DNA of 64,000 nt from Paracoccaceae bacterium (lineage in GTDB: Bacteria > Pseudomonadota > Alphaproteobacteria > Rhodobacterales > Rhodobacteraceae): assembly GCA_030148005.1 (NCBI GenBank), contig JASBUI010000018.1, positions 1 to 64,000 of the forward strand, given 5' to 3'. Each line of letters opens with the position of its first letter. Positions within the stretch are counted from its first letter, which is position 1. The position numbers and the translations under genes were made by a program. The notes under the pieces were generated by a model. The model worked only from the letters and a program-made list of their open reading frames with translations. It was not told where the DNA came from and made no database searches. Shown here piece after piece: positions 44,568-53,458 of this stretch.

Positions 44568-45590
44568 ATGGGCTATAGAATTGCCGTCGTAGGCGCCACG
44601 GGCAACGTGGGCCTCGAAATGCTGAACATCCTTGATGAACGCCACTTCCCGGTGGACGAGCTTGCCGTTCTGGCCAGCCGTAAATCGCTGGGAACCGAGG
44701 TCAGCTTTGGTGATACCACGCTTAAGACAAAGGATCTGGACACCTTCGACTTCACCGGTTGGGACATTGCGCTTTTTGCCGTTGGATCAGAGGCCACCAA
44801 GACCTATGCGCCAAAGGCCGCAAAGGCCGGTTGCATCGTCATCGATAACTCGTCGCTTTACCGCTACGACCCCGACGTGCCGCTGATCGTGCCCGAGGTG
44901 AACCCCGGCGCGATCACCGGCTATGCCAAGAAGAACATCATCGCCAACCCCAACTGTTCGACGGCCCAGATGGTTGTCGCTCTAAAGCCGTTGCACGACC
45001 GCGCCCGTATCAAGCGCGTTGTCGTATCGACCTATCAGTCGGTATCTGGCGCGGGCAAGGAAGGCATTGACGAGCTGTGGGATCAGACCAAGTCGATCTA
45101 CAACCCCACCGACGACAAGCCGGCCAAGAAGTTTACCAAGCAGATCGCTTTCAACGTTATTCCCCACATCGACGTCTTCATGGAAGACGGCACGACCAAG
45201 GAAGAATGGAAGATGGTCGCCGAGACGAAAAAGATCGTCGATCCCGCGATCAAGGTCACCGCAACCTGCGTGCGCGTGCCGGTCTTTGTCGGCCATTCCG
45301 AAGCGATCAACATCGAGTTCGAAGAGCATCTGGATGAGGATGAAGCACGCGAAATCCTGCGCGTGGCGCCGGGCGTGATGGTCATCGACAAGCGTGAGGA
45401 CGGCGGCTATGTCACCCCCGTTGAATGTGTCGGCGACTTTGCCACTTTCATCAGCCGCATCCGTCAGGACAGCACGATCGACAACGGCCTGAACCTGTGG
45501 TGCGTCAGCGACAACCTGCGCAAGGGCGCGGCGCTGAACGCAGTGCAGATCGCCGAACTGCTGGGCCGGGAAGTCCTTAAAAAGGGCTAG
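44568..45590 (+). CDS. asd: aspartate-semialdehyde dehydrogenase
   Basis: 340 residues. NADPH-dependent reduction of aspartyl phosphate to the semialdehyde, the branch point for lysine/DAP, threonine and methionine. Rossmann start VVGATGNVGLEML, catalytic Cys in NPNCST (C130) and the SVSGAGKEG loop. TAGGAG lies before the ATG. It supplies the substrate of the dap branch represented here by dapD and dapE. A terminator follows. Confidence 0.97.
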   Translation: MGYRIAVVGATGNVGLEMLNILDERHFPVDELAVLASRKSLGTEVSFGDTTLKTKDLDTFDFTGWDIALFAVGSEATKTYAPKAAKAGCIVIDNSSLYRYDPDVPLIVPEVNPGAITGYAKKNIIANPNCSTAQMVVALKPLHDRARIKRVVVSTYQSVSGAGKEGIDELWDQTKSIYNPTDDKPAKKFTKQIAFNVIPHIDVFMEDGTTKEEWKMVAETKKIVDPAIKVTATCVRVPVFVGHSEAINIEFEEHLDEDEAREILRVAPGVMVIDKREDGGYVTPVECVGDFATFISRIRQDSTIDNGLNLWCVSDNLRKGAALNAVQIAELLGREVLKKG

Positions 45591-45617
45591 GCTGGCAAGG
45601 CCATCCAAGAAAACCAA

Positions 45618-45651
45618 AACGCGCCGGCCCATACGGGTTGGCGCGTTCTTC
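45618..45651 (+). terminator. Rho-independent terminator after asd
   Basis: AACGCGCC and GGCGCGTT form an 8-bp stem, with partial inner pairing, followed by CTTCATT. It may also serve the converging carbonic anhydrase gene. Confidence 0.6.
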
Positions 45652-45683
45652 ATTCAGCTCCGACCGGTTTTCGCTGGCTCGCG

Positions 45684-46334
45684 TCAGACGTTGCGAAACT
45701 CGCCGCGCGCGGGGTCATAGCTTAGCAGGCTTCCCTCACCGATATCGGTCCAAAGCCCGTGCAGCATAAGCTTGTCGCTTTCGACCGCAGACTCGACGAA
45801 TGGGAAGGTCATCAGGTTTTCCAGCGATGTCAGAACCGCTTGTTTTTCAAGGGCAAATAGCCGCGCGTCCTGATCTTCGATATCCTTTACCTTCTCGTAT
45901 CCGGGGCGAAGGATGTCCATCCAGCGGCCAACGAAACTGGATTTCTCTTCCAGTTCCGGCGCATGGCCCGAGCACATGTCGTGACAGCCCCGAACCCCGC
46001 CGCAGCTTGAGTGCCCAAGAACGATGAGATGCGCGACCTTCAGCGAGGTGACAGCAAACTCGACCGCAGCCGAGGTACCGTGGTGCGTGCCATCGGGGCT
46101 GTAGGCCGGAACAAGGTTGGCGATATTGCGGTGAATAAAGAACTCACCCTGATCGGCACCGAAGATAGAGGTGACATGCACACGGCTGTCGCAACAGGAG
46201 ATCACCATCGCAGGCGGGCGCTGGCCCTCGGCTGCAAGTCGTCTGTACCACGGGCGATTCTCGGCATAGGTTGTTGCCTTCCAGCCCTGATAGCGCTGAA
46301 CCAGATAGTTCGGTAACGGTTTCGCATGTTGCAT
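45684..46334 (-). CDS. beta-class carbonic anhydrase
   Basis: 216 residues from the ATG at 46334 (GGAAGG upstream); the open frame extends to 46457. Zinc enzyme for CO2/bicarbonate interconversion. Zinc ligands are C47 (in CCDSR, with D49/R51), H108 and C111 (GHSSCGG). Cytoplasmic, no signal peptide. Convergent with asd and divergent from the small Hpt-like gene. Confidence 0.95.
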   Translation of the reverse strand: MQHAKPLPNYLVQRYQGWKATTYAENRPWYRRLAAEGQRPPAMVISCCDSRVHVTSIFGADQGEFFIHRNIANLVPAYSPDGTHHGTSAAVEFAVTSLKVAHLIVLGHSSCGGVRGCHDMCSGHAPELEEKSSFVGRWMDILRPGYEKVKDIEDQDARLFALEKQAVLTSLENLMTFPFVESAVESDKLMLHGLWTDIGEGSLLSYDPARGEFRNV

Positions 46335-46479
46335 CGGTAAGCCTTCCAATTGCCTCCCGCTTTCTAGGGGGCAATTAGCAGAAATTCGAGGGATTTTTTC
46401 CAAGGGACGTAAACGAATTGATTTCCCCGATGAACGAGAATTGCCCCGTGGTGGCAAAGGGTCAAAGGATCGTCAAAAG

Positions 46480-46854
46480 ATGGAACCGTTCTATGGGAAA
46501 TCAGAAGAGGTGCGGCTGGATCGTCGGCGTCTGGCCATTCTGTGCTGTGGCCTGACCGCGCAAGAGGCGCGCCATGCAGTGTTCCGTGCGATGGATGAAA
46601 TCGAAAGCCGGATGAACGTAACGCGCGAGATCCTTGCAAGGGATGAATTTGGCGCCGCCGCCAAGGTGGCACGCGGGATGGTCGCCATCTCGGATGAGCT
46701 GGGCCTTGCCAGTTTTTCCCGCGTTGCCGCCGATGTTGCGCGCTGCGCGGCGCGCGGTGATCGGATCGCGGCGGCCGCGACGATGGAAAGGCTGATTCGG
46801 ATCGGCGATATATCCATGGCCGGTATCTGGGATGTGCGCGATCTTTCGATCTGA
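46480..46854 (+). CDS. small helical protein resembling an Hpt domain without the phospho-histidine
   Basis: 124 residues from the ATG at 46480 (AAGGAT ten bases upstream). All-helical. Residues about 60-110 (VARGMVAISDELGLASFSRV then AADVARCAARGDRIAAAATM) follow the pattern of histidine-phosphotransfer domains, where AHxLKGSSxxLGA is normally found. The position of the His is Ala/Arg here. It may be a pseudo-Hpt adaptor or an unrelated helical bundle. Upstream of the M17 aminopeptidase on the same strand. Confidence 0.65.
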   Translation: MEPFYGKSEEVRLDRRRLAILCCGLTAQEARHAVFRAMDEIESRMNVTREILARDEFGAAAKVARGMVAISDELGLASFSRVAADVARCAARGDRIAAAATMERLIRIGDISMAGIWDVRDLSI

Positions 46855-46914
46855 CACTTGCAGGCCACGCCAAGGTGGCTAGGGTCGGCATGAACCCAAC
46901 CGAAAGCAGATCCC

Positions 46915-48309
46915 ATGCCGCTGACCTTTGCCGCCACGAATGCCGCCGATGCCGTTCCGCTGTACCTTGTCGAATCGGACGGTCTTGATGCCTTTCTCGC
47001 CGCCCGCACCCCGGCCGAACGCGCCCAGCTGGAAACCCACGGGTTCAAGGGCAACCTTGGACAGTCCCTTGCGGTAAGCGGCCCCGATGGGGCGATGTTG
47101 CTGGCCGCGCTGGGCCTTGGCACGGCTCAAAAGCGCGCGCGCGGACGCTTTCACGTGGCGGCCGGCGCAGGCGCCCTGCCCAAGGCCGACTACCGGCTGG
47201 AACATGATCTGGCCCCCGAGGCCCTGAATGAGGCGGCGCTGGGCTGGCTTTTGGCAGGCTACAAGTTTGACCGTTATCACGCGGGCGCAGGCGCGGGAGA
47301 CACCGCCGGTCTTTGCTGCCCGCCGGGCGTTGATGGCCCGAAGCTTGAGGCGATCGCGGCGGGCGAGGCGCTGACCCGCGATCTGATCAATACGCCCGCC
47401 TCTGACATGGGGCCGGACCAGTTGGAGGCAGCCTTTTGCAAGCTGGCCGAAACCGCCGGGGCGAAGGCAAAGGTGGTGCGGGGTGATGCGCTGATCGATC
47501 AGAACTTTCCGATGATCCATGCGGTCGGGCGCGCCTCAGACCGGGCGCCGCGCCTGCTTGAGATGACATGGGGATCAAAGGGGCCGCGCCTGACGCTGGT
47601 GGGCAAGGGGGTTTGCTTTGACACCGGCGGTCTGAACATCAAGCCGGGCGCCTCTATGGGCCTTATGAAAAAGGACATGGGCGGGGCGGCCACGGTTATG
47701 GGGCTGGCGCAGATGATCATGGCGATGAACCTGCCGCTGCGGCTTCGGGTTCTGGTTCCCGCGGTCGAAAACTCTATCTCGGGCCCCGCGATGCGGCCCG
47801 GAGATATTCTGACCTCACGCAAGGGGCTGACGGTTGAGATCAACAACACCGATGCCGAAGGGCGGCTGGTTCTGGCCGATGCTCTGGCGCTTGCGGCCGA
47901 GGAAAAGACCGACATGCTTGTGTCGATGGCCACGCTGACCGGCGCGGCGCGCGTTGCGGTTGGCCCCGATCTTGCGCCCTATTTCACCGATGATGACGGT
48001 TTCGCCGGGGCGCTGGAAACGGCGGCGGCATCGGTGCGCGATCCGGTTTGGCGGATGCCGTTCTGGACCCCTTATGAGAAGATGATAGAGCCGGGCATCG
48101 CCGATCTGGACAACGCGCCCAAAGGGGGCTTTGCCGGTGCCATCACGGCGGCCCTTTTCCTGCGCCGTTTTGTCGGGGACGAGCGGCGTTATGCACATTT
48201 CGACATCTACGGATGGCAGCCGACCGCCGCGCCCGCGCGGCCCAAGGGCGGCGCCGGGCAGGGCGCACGCGCCTTGCTGGCCGCCTTGCCAGAGGTTCTG
48301 GATCTGTGA
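46915..48309 (+). CDS. leucyl aminopeptidase family protein (M17)
   Basis: 464 residues. Two-metal exopeptidase. Catalytic C-terminal domain with GKGVCFDTGGLNIKP, MKKDMGGAA and the signature NTDAEGRL. Shorter N-terminal domain than E. coli PepA, as in the M17 group common in alphaproteobacteria. Its TGA overlaps the GTG of the NlpC/P60 gene (GTGA), so the two peptidases are coupled. Confidence 0.93.
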   Translation: MPLTFAATNAADAVPLYLVESDGLDAFLAARTPAERAQLETHGFKGNLGQSLAVSGPDGAMLLAALGLGTAQKRARGRFHVAAGAGALPKADYRLEHDLAPEALNEAALGWLLAGYKFDRYHAGAGAGDTAGLCCPPGVDGPKLEAIAAGEALTRDLINTPASDMGPDQLEAAFCKLAETAGAKAKVVRGDALIDQNFPMIHAVGRASDRAPRLLEMTWGSKGPRLTLVGKGVCFDTGGLNIKPGASMGLMKKDMGGAATVMGLAQMIMAMNLPLRLRVLVPAVENSISGPAMRPGDILTSRKGLTVEINNTDAEGRLVLADALALAAEEKTDMLVSMATLTGAARVAVGPDLAPYFTDDDGFAGALETAAASVRDPVWRMPFWTPYEKMIEPGIADLDNAPKGGFAGAITAALFLRRFVGDERRYAHFDIYGWQPTAAPARPKGGAGQGARALLAALPEVLDL

Positions 48310-49127
48310 GCGACCGGCGCCTGACACCGGCCAATGCCCGCGTGGCGCTGGCGGGCACCGATGCCGGGACCGGGGCCAAAGTTGTTCCGGGCGCGCCGCG
48401 CCGCGTGGTGCGGGCCCTGACCGACATCAAGGATGCACCGGGCGGCAAACGGGACCGGCAACTTGTCTTTGGCGCGCGCGTGACGCTGATCGAAGACAGG
48501 GGCAGCTGGGCCTTTGTGCGGGCGCAAAGGGACGGCTATGTCGGCTATGTCGAAAGCGGTGCCCTTGGACCTGACGCGCCCGCGACCCACCGGGTCAAAA
48601 CGCGCGCCACGCATCTTTATGAGGCAGGTAACATCAAGTCGCCGGACCTGACATGGCTGCCCCATGGCGCCGAGGTCGAGGTGACGGGCGAAAGCGGCGT
48701 CTTCTGGCAGACACCCGGCGGCTTTATTCCCAAGGGACATCTGGCGCGCATTGGCGAGGCGGCCGCCGATCCGGTCGATGTTGCCCGCCTGTTTCTGGGC
48801 ACGCCCTATCTTTGGGGCGGCAATTCCCCCATCGGCATCGACTGTTCGGGCCTTGTGCAGGCCGCGCTGATGGCGGCGGGCCACGACTGCCCGGCCGACA
48901 GTGATCTACAGCAGGCCTCGGTCGGGGCCGATCTTGCGGCCACCGCGCCGCTACAGCGGGGCGATCTGATTTTCTGGAAAGGGCATGTTGCGCTTTGCGT
49001 CAGCGCACAAAGCCTGATCCACGCCAATGCCCACAACATGGCGGTCACCGAAGAGCCTGTTGAAGAGGCGATAACCCGCATCGCGGCCGCAGGCGATGGC
49101 CCGGTGACGCGCCGCGCGCGCCCATAG
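48306..49127 (+). CDS. NlpC/P60-family peptidase with SH3-like domains
   Basis: 273 residues with a GTG start at 48306 inside the upstream stop. Two bacterial SH3-like repeats (about 25-85 and 95-150) precede an NlpC/P60 papain-like domain with catalytic Cys in GIDCSGLVQ and His in GHVAL. This resembles YkfC-type gamma-D-Glu-DAP peptidases that trim recycled muropeptides. No signal peptide, which with the coupled M17 aminopeptidase suggests cytoplasmic murein-peptide recycling. Confidence 0.9.
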   Translation: MSDRRLTPANARVALAGTDAGTGAKVVPGAPRRVVRALTDIKDAPGGKRDRQLVFGARVTLIEDRGSWAFVRAQRDGYVGYVESGALGPDAPATHRVKTRATHLYEAGNIKSPDLTWLPHGAEVEVTGESGVFWQTPGGFIPKGHLARIGEAAADPVDVARLFLGTPYLWGGNSPIGIDCSGLVQAALMAAGHDCPADSDLQQASVGADLAATAPLQRGDLIFWKGHVALCVSAQSLIHANAHNMAVTEEPVEEAITRIAAAGDGPVTRRARP

Positions 49128-49155
49128 GTCCCGGCCTTTGCGCAAGCCCCGCCTT

Positions 49156-49500
49156 TTACTCGACGATGCGGATCAGCTTGCGTTCCAGCACCTTTAGGAC
49201 GGCGCCAAGCTCATGCCCGCGTTTCAGGATCTGCCCGTCGATGCCCACGACCGAATACATCCCTTGCCGGTTGCGGAGCTTTGGCCGCTTCTCGATTCGG
49301 TAAAGGGGGTTTTCAGCAGTGCGCTTGAAGACGGAAAATACGGCCAGATCGGTCAGGCATGAAATGCCATAGTCGCGCCACTCGCCCGCGGCGACCATCT
49401 TGCCGTACAATGCCAGAATGACACCCAGTTCCTTACGGTCGAATGAAACCTGTAGCGGGATGTTCGACGGTTTCTTGAACGGTGTTGTATGGATCGTCAT
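49156..49500 (-). CDS. DUF2794 family protein
   Basis: 114 residues from the ATG at 49500; the open frame runs to 49578. Matches the small alphaproteobacterial family DUF2794 throughout, with VSFDRKELGVILALYGKMVA (cut here), EWRDYGI and RLRNRQGMY-like blocks (KLRNRQGMY). Function unknown. Convergent with the NlpC/P60 gene. Confidence 0.88.
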   Translation of the reverse strand: MTIHTTPFKKPSNIPLQVSFDRKELGVILALYGKMVAAGEWRDYGISCLTDLAVFSVFKRTAENPLYRIEKRPKLRNRQGMYSVVGIDGQILKRGHELGAVLKVLERKLIRIVE

Positions 49501-49636
49501 GGGGCCATGATTGACCGGCTGGCACTGCAAAATCAAGCCCGCCGCTTTTGCGCCGCAAATTGACCCGAGATGTTTCACAACTTCGCTTTTGTGCTGCCCG
49601 TTTCGCCCTCCATCAAAGGGTCATAGCAAATCGCTA

Positions 49637-49727
49637 GCCCCGGCAGTGCGGCTTTATAGCCCCCACCCAGTCCGTGCTGCCGGGGACTGTAATCAGTAAC
49701 CCCTCGTCCGAAAGGCGGGGGGTTTTA
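49637..49727 (+). ncRNA. Candidate small structured RNA with its own terminator
   Basis: CCCCGGCAG (49638-49646) pairs perfectly with CTGCCGGGG (49677-49685), with GGC/GCC inside. ACTG-TAAT-CAGT follows (49686-49697). A GAAA-capped hairpin comes last: AACCCC (49698-49703) pairs with GGGGTT (49719-49724), leading into TTTT. The T-run is on the plus strand, where no gene follows for 1.8 kb, so this looks like an independent transcript rather than a gene leader. No known RNA family recognised. Confidence 0.45.
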
Positions 49728-49736
49728 CTTTGCGCC

Positions 49737-51413
49737 TCAGGCAAAGGCCCCCTGACAGAACCACCCCGCCGAAACCGCGCCGCCATGGGCGTAGAACAGC
49801 CAAAGCCTGTCGCCGCTATCGGTTGTCACCTGCCAGTAGTCGCGCAGGCCAGAGCGCCACTCTGGGTCTTCAAGCCACCATTCGGGGGCAATCCGTTCCG
49901 GTCCCCGCGCGCTGAGTGTGCGCAAGGCGCGGCGGCGCCAGCGAAAGGTGATCGGCGGCTCGGGCCGCTCATCCGCGATCACGGGTTCGGGCCGCCATAG
50001 CGTAAGCGGGCGCAAGGGGGTCTCTGCGATGTCCCCGCCCTTGTGCCCCGGCCAGTCAAAGGACGGCTCGGACCATGCGGCGGCCATGAAGGTCACGGCC
50101 TTTTCGGGGATATGGCTATTGGCGGGGTGACCCAGCAATATCCGTTCCAGCCCGATCCGCGCGCCCAGTTTGCCGATCAGATCCTGAAGGCCGGTATCGT
50201 CGCTGGCCGAGCCTATGGGCTGGGGCGCGCGCAGGATGCGGCCGGGAATGTTCGTTGGGCCGACCGGCAGGGTCTGAACTGCCGCCAGACGCAGAACGTC
50301 GATCCCGAAACCTGCGTCGATCTCGCCCAGCTTGAGCTTTAGAAGCGGCCTTATGCGGTCTGGATCGGCGCTTGGCCGGGCCAGTCCGACCTCGATCACC
50401 TGGCTGGCCTGATCGACGCGAAACGCCTGAAGCCGGATCACGCGCGCGCCCCGCCCCTTGTCCTTCAGCCGCTTTGAAAGCGCAGGCAACAGGTGGTCGA
50501 TCCCGGCCTGAATGTCTTCTTCCAGCCCGATCGGATCGGGCAGCGTCAGGCGCACGGCAAAGTAGTCTTCGGGATGCGAGGGGGTGATCGGTTCCGGCTC
50601 TACCCCCGAGGCCTGATCCAGCCGCCGCACGACATCCCGGCCAAAGCGGCGGGCCAGCGTGGCACGCGGGATCCCGGCAAGATCACCGATCTGGCGTAGC
50701 CCCAGCCGGGCCAGCCCGGTCACCGTTTCCTCATTCAGGCGCAGGCCCGCAACCGGCAGGCGGGCGATCATGCCACGGGTCTGTCCGGGCGGCGAGATGC
50801 GCAGCGGCGGCGCGGTCCCGGCCCCGACCGGGGGCGGGGTGCCGCCACGTTCCCAGTTGCGCCGCCGGGCCGCGCGCGACCGGGTCGCCCGCGCCTCTTG
50901 GTCGATCGCATCGCCGCTGCGGGTCGGGGTCTGGGGCTGACCGGCAAAGCGCGCCAGTGCCCAGGCCGCGCCCAGCGTATCGGCAATCCCTGCATGAACG
51001 CTTAGCCCATGCTGGGCACAGTCATCGTGAACGGTTCGCAGAATTTCCTCTTCGCCGCCGAAAAGGTGGCTGCACCCGGTCAGATCGACAACCAGCGATG
51101 CAGGCGGCTCTTCGGCGACCCATGGTGAAAACTTGCCCGCCCACCGGCGCAGCACCGTCAGGAACGCCGCTTCAGAGGCTGGCTCATGCGGGCGGGTCAG
51201 CAGCCCCGGACACATGGCCTGGGCATCGCGCAGCGGCTGACCGACAAAAAGCCCCTCGGCCTCGGCCTCGCCCGAGAGCGACGAAAGAACCTGCATATTG
51301 TTCAACTCGCGCACCACGGCAAAGGGGCCAAGGGTCGTTCCCCGCTGAAGGCGCAGGATACGTTCGGCCCCAAGACGCGGGAACCAAAGGGATAAGATGC
51401 GTCGGTTGAGCAT
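49737..51413 (-). CDS. imuB: ImuB, Y-family polymerase-like SOS mutasome protein
   Basis: 558 residues. Catalytically inactive Y-family polymerase relative that links DnaE2 to the beta clamp in SOS mutagenesis. The opening RILSLWFPRLGAERILR and the SLWFPRL block are typical, and the little-finger region and C-terminus (RDYWQVTTDSGDRLWLF, GWFCQGAFA) are full length. No imuA upstream: the divergent neighbour is a dehydrogenase 175 bases away. A perfect LexA site lies 18 bases before the ATG. A low-complexity Arg/Pro/Gly-rich insert is seen at about 175-215. Confidence 0.93.
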   Translation of the reverse strand: MLNRRILSLWFPRLGAERILRLQRGTTLGPFAVVRELNNMQVLSSLSGEAEAEGLFVGQPLRDAQAMCPGLLTRPHEPASEAAFLTVLRRWAGKFSPWVAEEPPASLVVDLTGCSHLFGGEEEILRTVHDDCAQHGLSVHAGIADTLGAAWALARFAGQPQTPTRSGDAIDQEARATRSRAARRRNWERGGTPPPVGAGTAPPLRISPPGQTRGMIARLPVAGLRLNEETVTGLARLGLRQIGDLAGIPRATLARRFGRDVVRRLDQASGVEPEPITPSHPEDYFAVRLTLPDPIGLEEDIQAGIDHLLPALSKRLKDKGRGARVIRLQAFRVDQASQVIEVGLARPSADPDRIRPLLKLKLGEIDAGFGIDVLRLAAVQTLPVGPTNIPGRILRAPQPIGSASDDTGLQDLIGKLGARIGLERILLGHPANSHIPEKAVTFMAAAWSEPSFDWPGHKGGDIAETPLRPLTLWRPEPVIADERPEPPITFRWRRRALRTLSARGPERIAPEWWLEDPEWRSGLRDYWQVTTDSGDRLWLFYAHGGAVSAGWFCQGAFA

Positions 51414-51430
51414 GAGCGGGCAACATCAAT

Positions 51431-51445
51431 GTTCCTGATTTGTTC
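51431..51445 (-). promoter_or_regulatory. LexA (SOS) box of imuB
   Basis: GAAC-AAATCAG-GAAC on the minus strand (GTTC-N7-GTTC), an exact match to the alphaproteobacterial LexA site. It overlaps the expected transcript start of the promoter at 51448-51476. Confidence 0.85.
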
Positions 51446-51447
51446 TC

Positions 51448-51476
51448 AATCTAGAAGCCGTGGGGCAAGCTGTCGA
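51448..51476 (-). promoter_or_regulatory. Candidate imuB promoter
   Basis: TCGACA (51471-51476), 17-base spacer, TAGATT (51448-51453) on the minus strand. The LexA box begins three bases past the -10. Confidence 0.5.
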
Positions 51477-51588
51477 GTCGTTCTTTGCAAAGCGCCCGGC
51501 GACAATCGACGCGCCCGAAGCGGCCCATGGTTGAAATGAGGCCGCCAATCAAGCACGCTCGACCGGCAACGCCAAGGGAGAGAAGCAG

Positions 51589-52701
<1,113 letters not shown>

Positions 52702-52711
52702 CCGGGGCGTT

Positions 52712-53332
52712 TCAGACGCCGTAGCGGGCCATGAACATCTCGACCGCGCCGTTTATGACCCTGTCTCGCTCTGCCTGAGTGAACTGGGTCTGAAGGCCAC
52801 AGATCACCCGTGTGTGCAGGTCCGCTTTGCATAGCTCGTGAAACTGGGCGGCAGCGAACATCGTGTCGGTGACGTTAATCTCGCCGCGCTTTGTGGCCTC
52901 GCCCAGAAACTCGGCCATTCGGCTTTGGACAAGGCCGGGGCCGGAGGCGAAGAACTCTTTGCCCAGTTCGGGAAACCGCGCGCATTCCGAAACGCAGATT
53001 CGAAACATCTGTTGGCCAAAGTCGGAAAGAAAGAAATACACCATCCGCGTGGCTGCCTGCGTCAGCACCTCTTGGACGGCACAGCTAAAGTCGATCTCGC
53101 TGAAAGCCTGGTTCGCCTGACGCTGGCATTCGGCGCGCGCTACTTCGAGAAACAAAAGCCGTTTATCGGGAAAATAGCTGTAAAGCGTGGCCTTGGAGAC
53201 ATTGGCGCTTCGGGCGATGTCATCGACACTTGCCCCTTCAAATCCTTCATTTAGAAACACTTTCCACGCACCGTCGACGACCTGCTCGAACTTTCGACCT
53301 TTTCGCACTACCTGGAGCGCCGTTTCTTTCAT
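52712..53332 (-). CDS. TetR-family transcriptional regulator
   Basis: 206 residues. N-terminal helix-turn-helix: ASVDDIARSANVSKATLYSY then FPDKRLLF. The C-terminal part is a TetR ligand domain of the AefR-like/TetR_C group, effector unknown. GGGAG lies seven bases before the ATG. Its promoter region carries a 12-base palindrome, so it likely represses itself. It converges on adhI and is divergent from mbfA. Confidence 0.9.
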   Translation of the reverse strand: MKETALQVVRKGRKFEQVVDGAWKVFLNEGFEGASVDDIARSANVSKATLYSYFPDKRLLFLEVARAECQRQANQAFSEIDFSCAVQEVLTQAATRMVYFFLSDFGQQMFRICVSECARFPELGKEFFASGPGLVQSRMAEFLGEATKRGEINVTDTMFAAAQFHELCKADLHTRVICGLQTQFTQAERDRVINGAVEMFMARYGV

Positions 53333-53349
53333 GATGGTATCTCCCTAAG

Positions 53350-53372
53350 TGAACTATAAACTGATCAGTTCA
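53350..53372 (-). promoter_or_regulatory. Probable TetR operator in the regulator's promoter
   Basis: AACTGATCAGTT (53359-53370) is a perfect palindrome, nested in TGAACT-N11-AGTTCA (53350-53372). It falls between a -10 like TATAGT (53353-53358, minus strand) and a weak -35 at 53377-53382, as expected for autorepression. Confidence 0.6.
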
Positions 53373-53402
53373 TTTTCGGCAAGCCGCGCGATGGAAAAGC
53401 AC

Positions 53403-53430
53403 TTGTCTTCACCTTTTAGGAGCGTAATTT
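53403..53430 (+). promoter_or_regulatory. Candidate mbfA promoter
   Basis: TTGTCT (53403-53408), 16-base spacer, TAATTT (53425-53430). The -10 forms the left end of the Irr-type box. Confidence 0.5.
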
Positions 53431-53447
53431 AGAAGCATTCTAAATTA
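53425..53447 (+). promoter_or_regulatory. Irr-binding iron control element (ICE) of mbfA
   Basis: TAATTTAGAA and TTCTAAATTA form a perfect 10-bp inverted repeat around GCA. The core TTTAGAA-N3-TTCTAAA equals the ICE consensus bound by Irr in rhizobia and related alphaproteobacteria. It covers the -10 region and ends at the Shine-Dalgarno of mbfA, so bound Irr should repress under low iron. Confidence 0.85.
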
Positions 53448-53458
53448 GGAGGGCAGGC

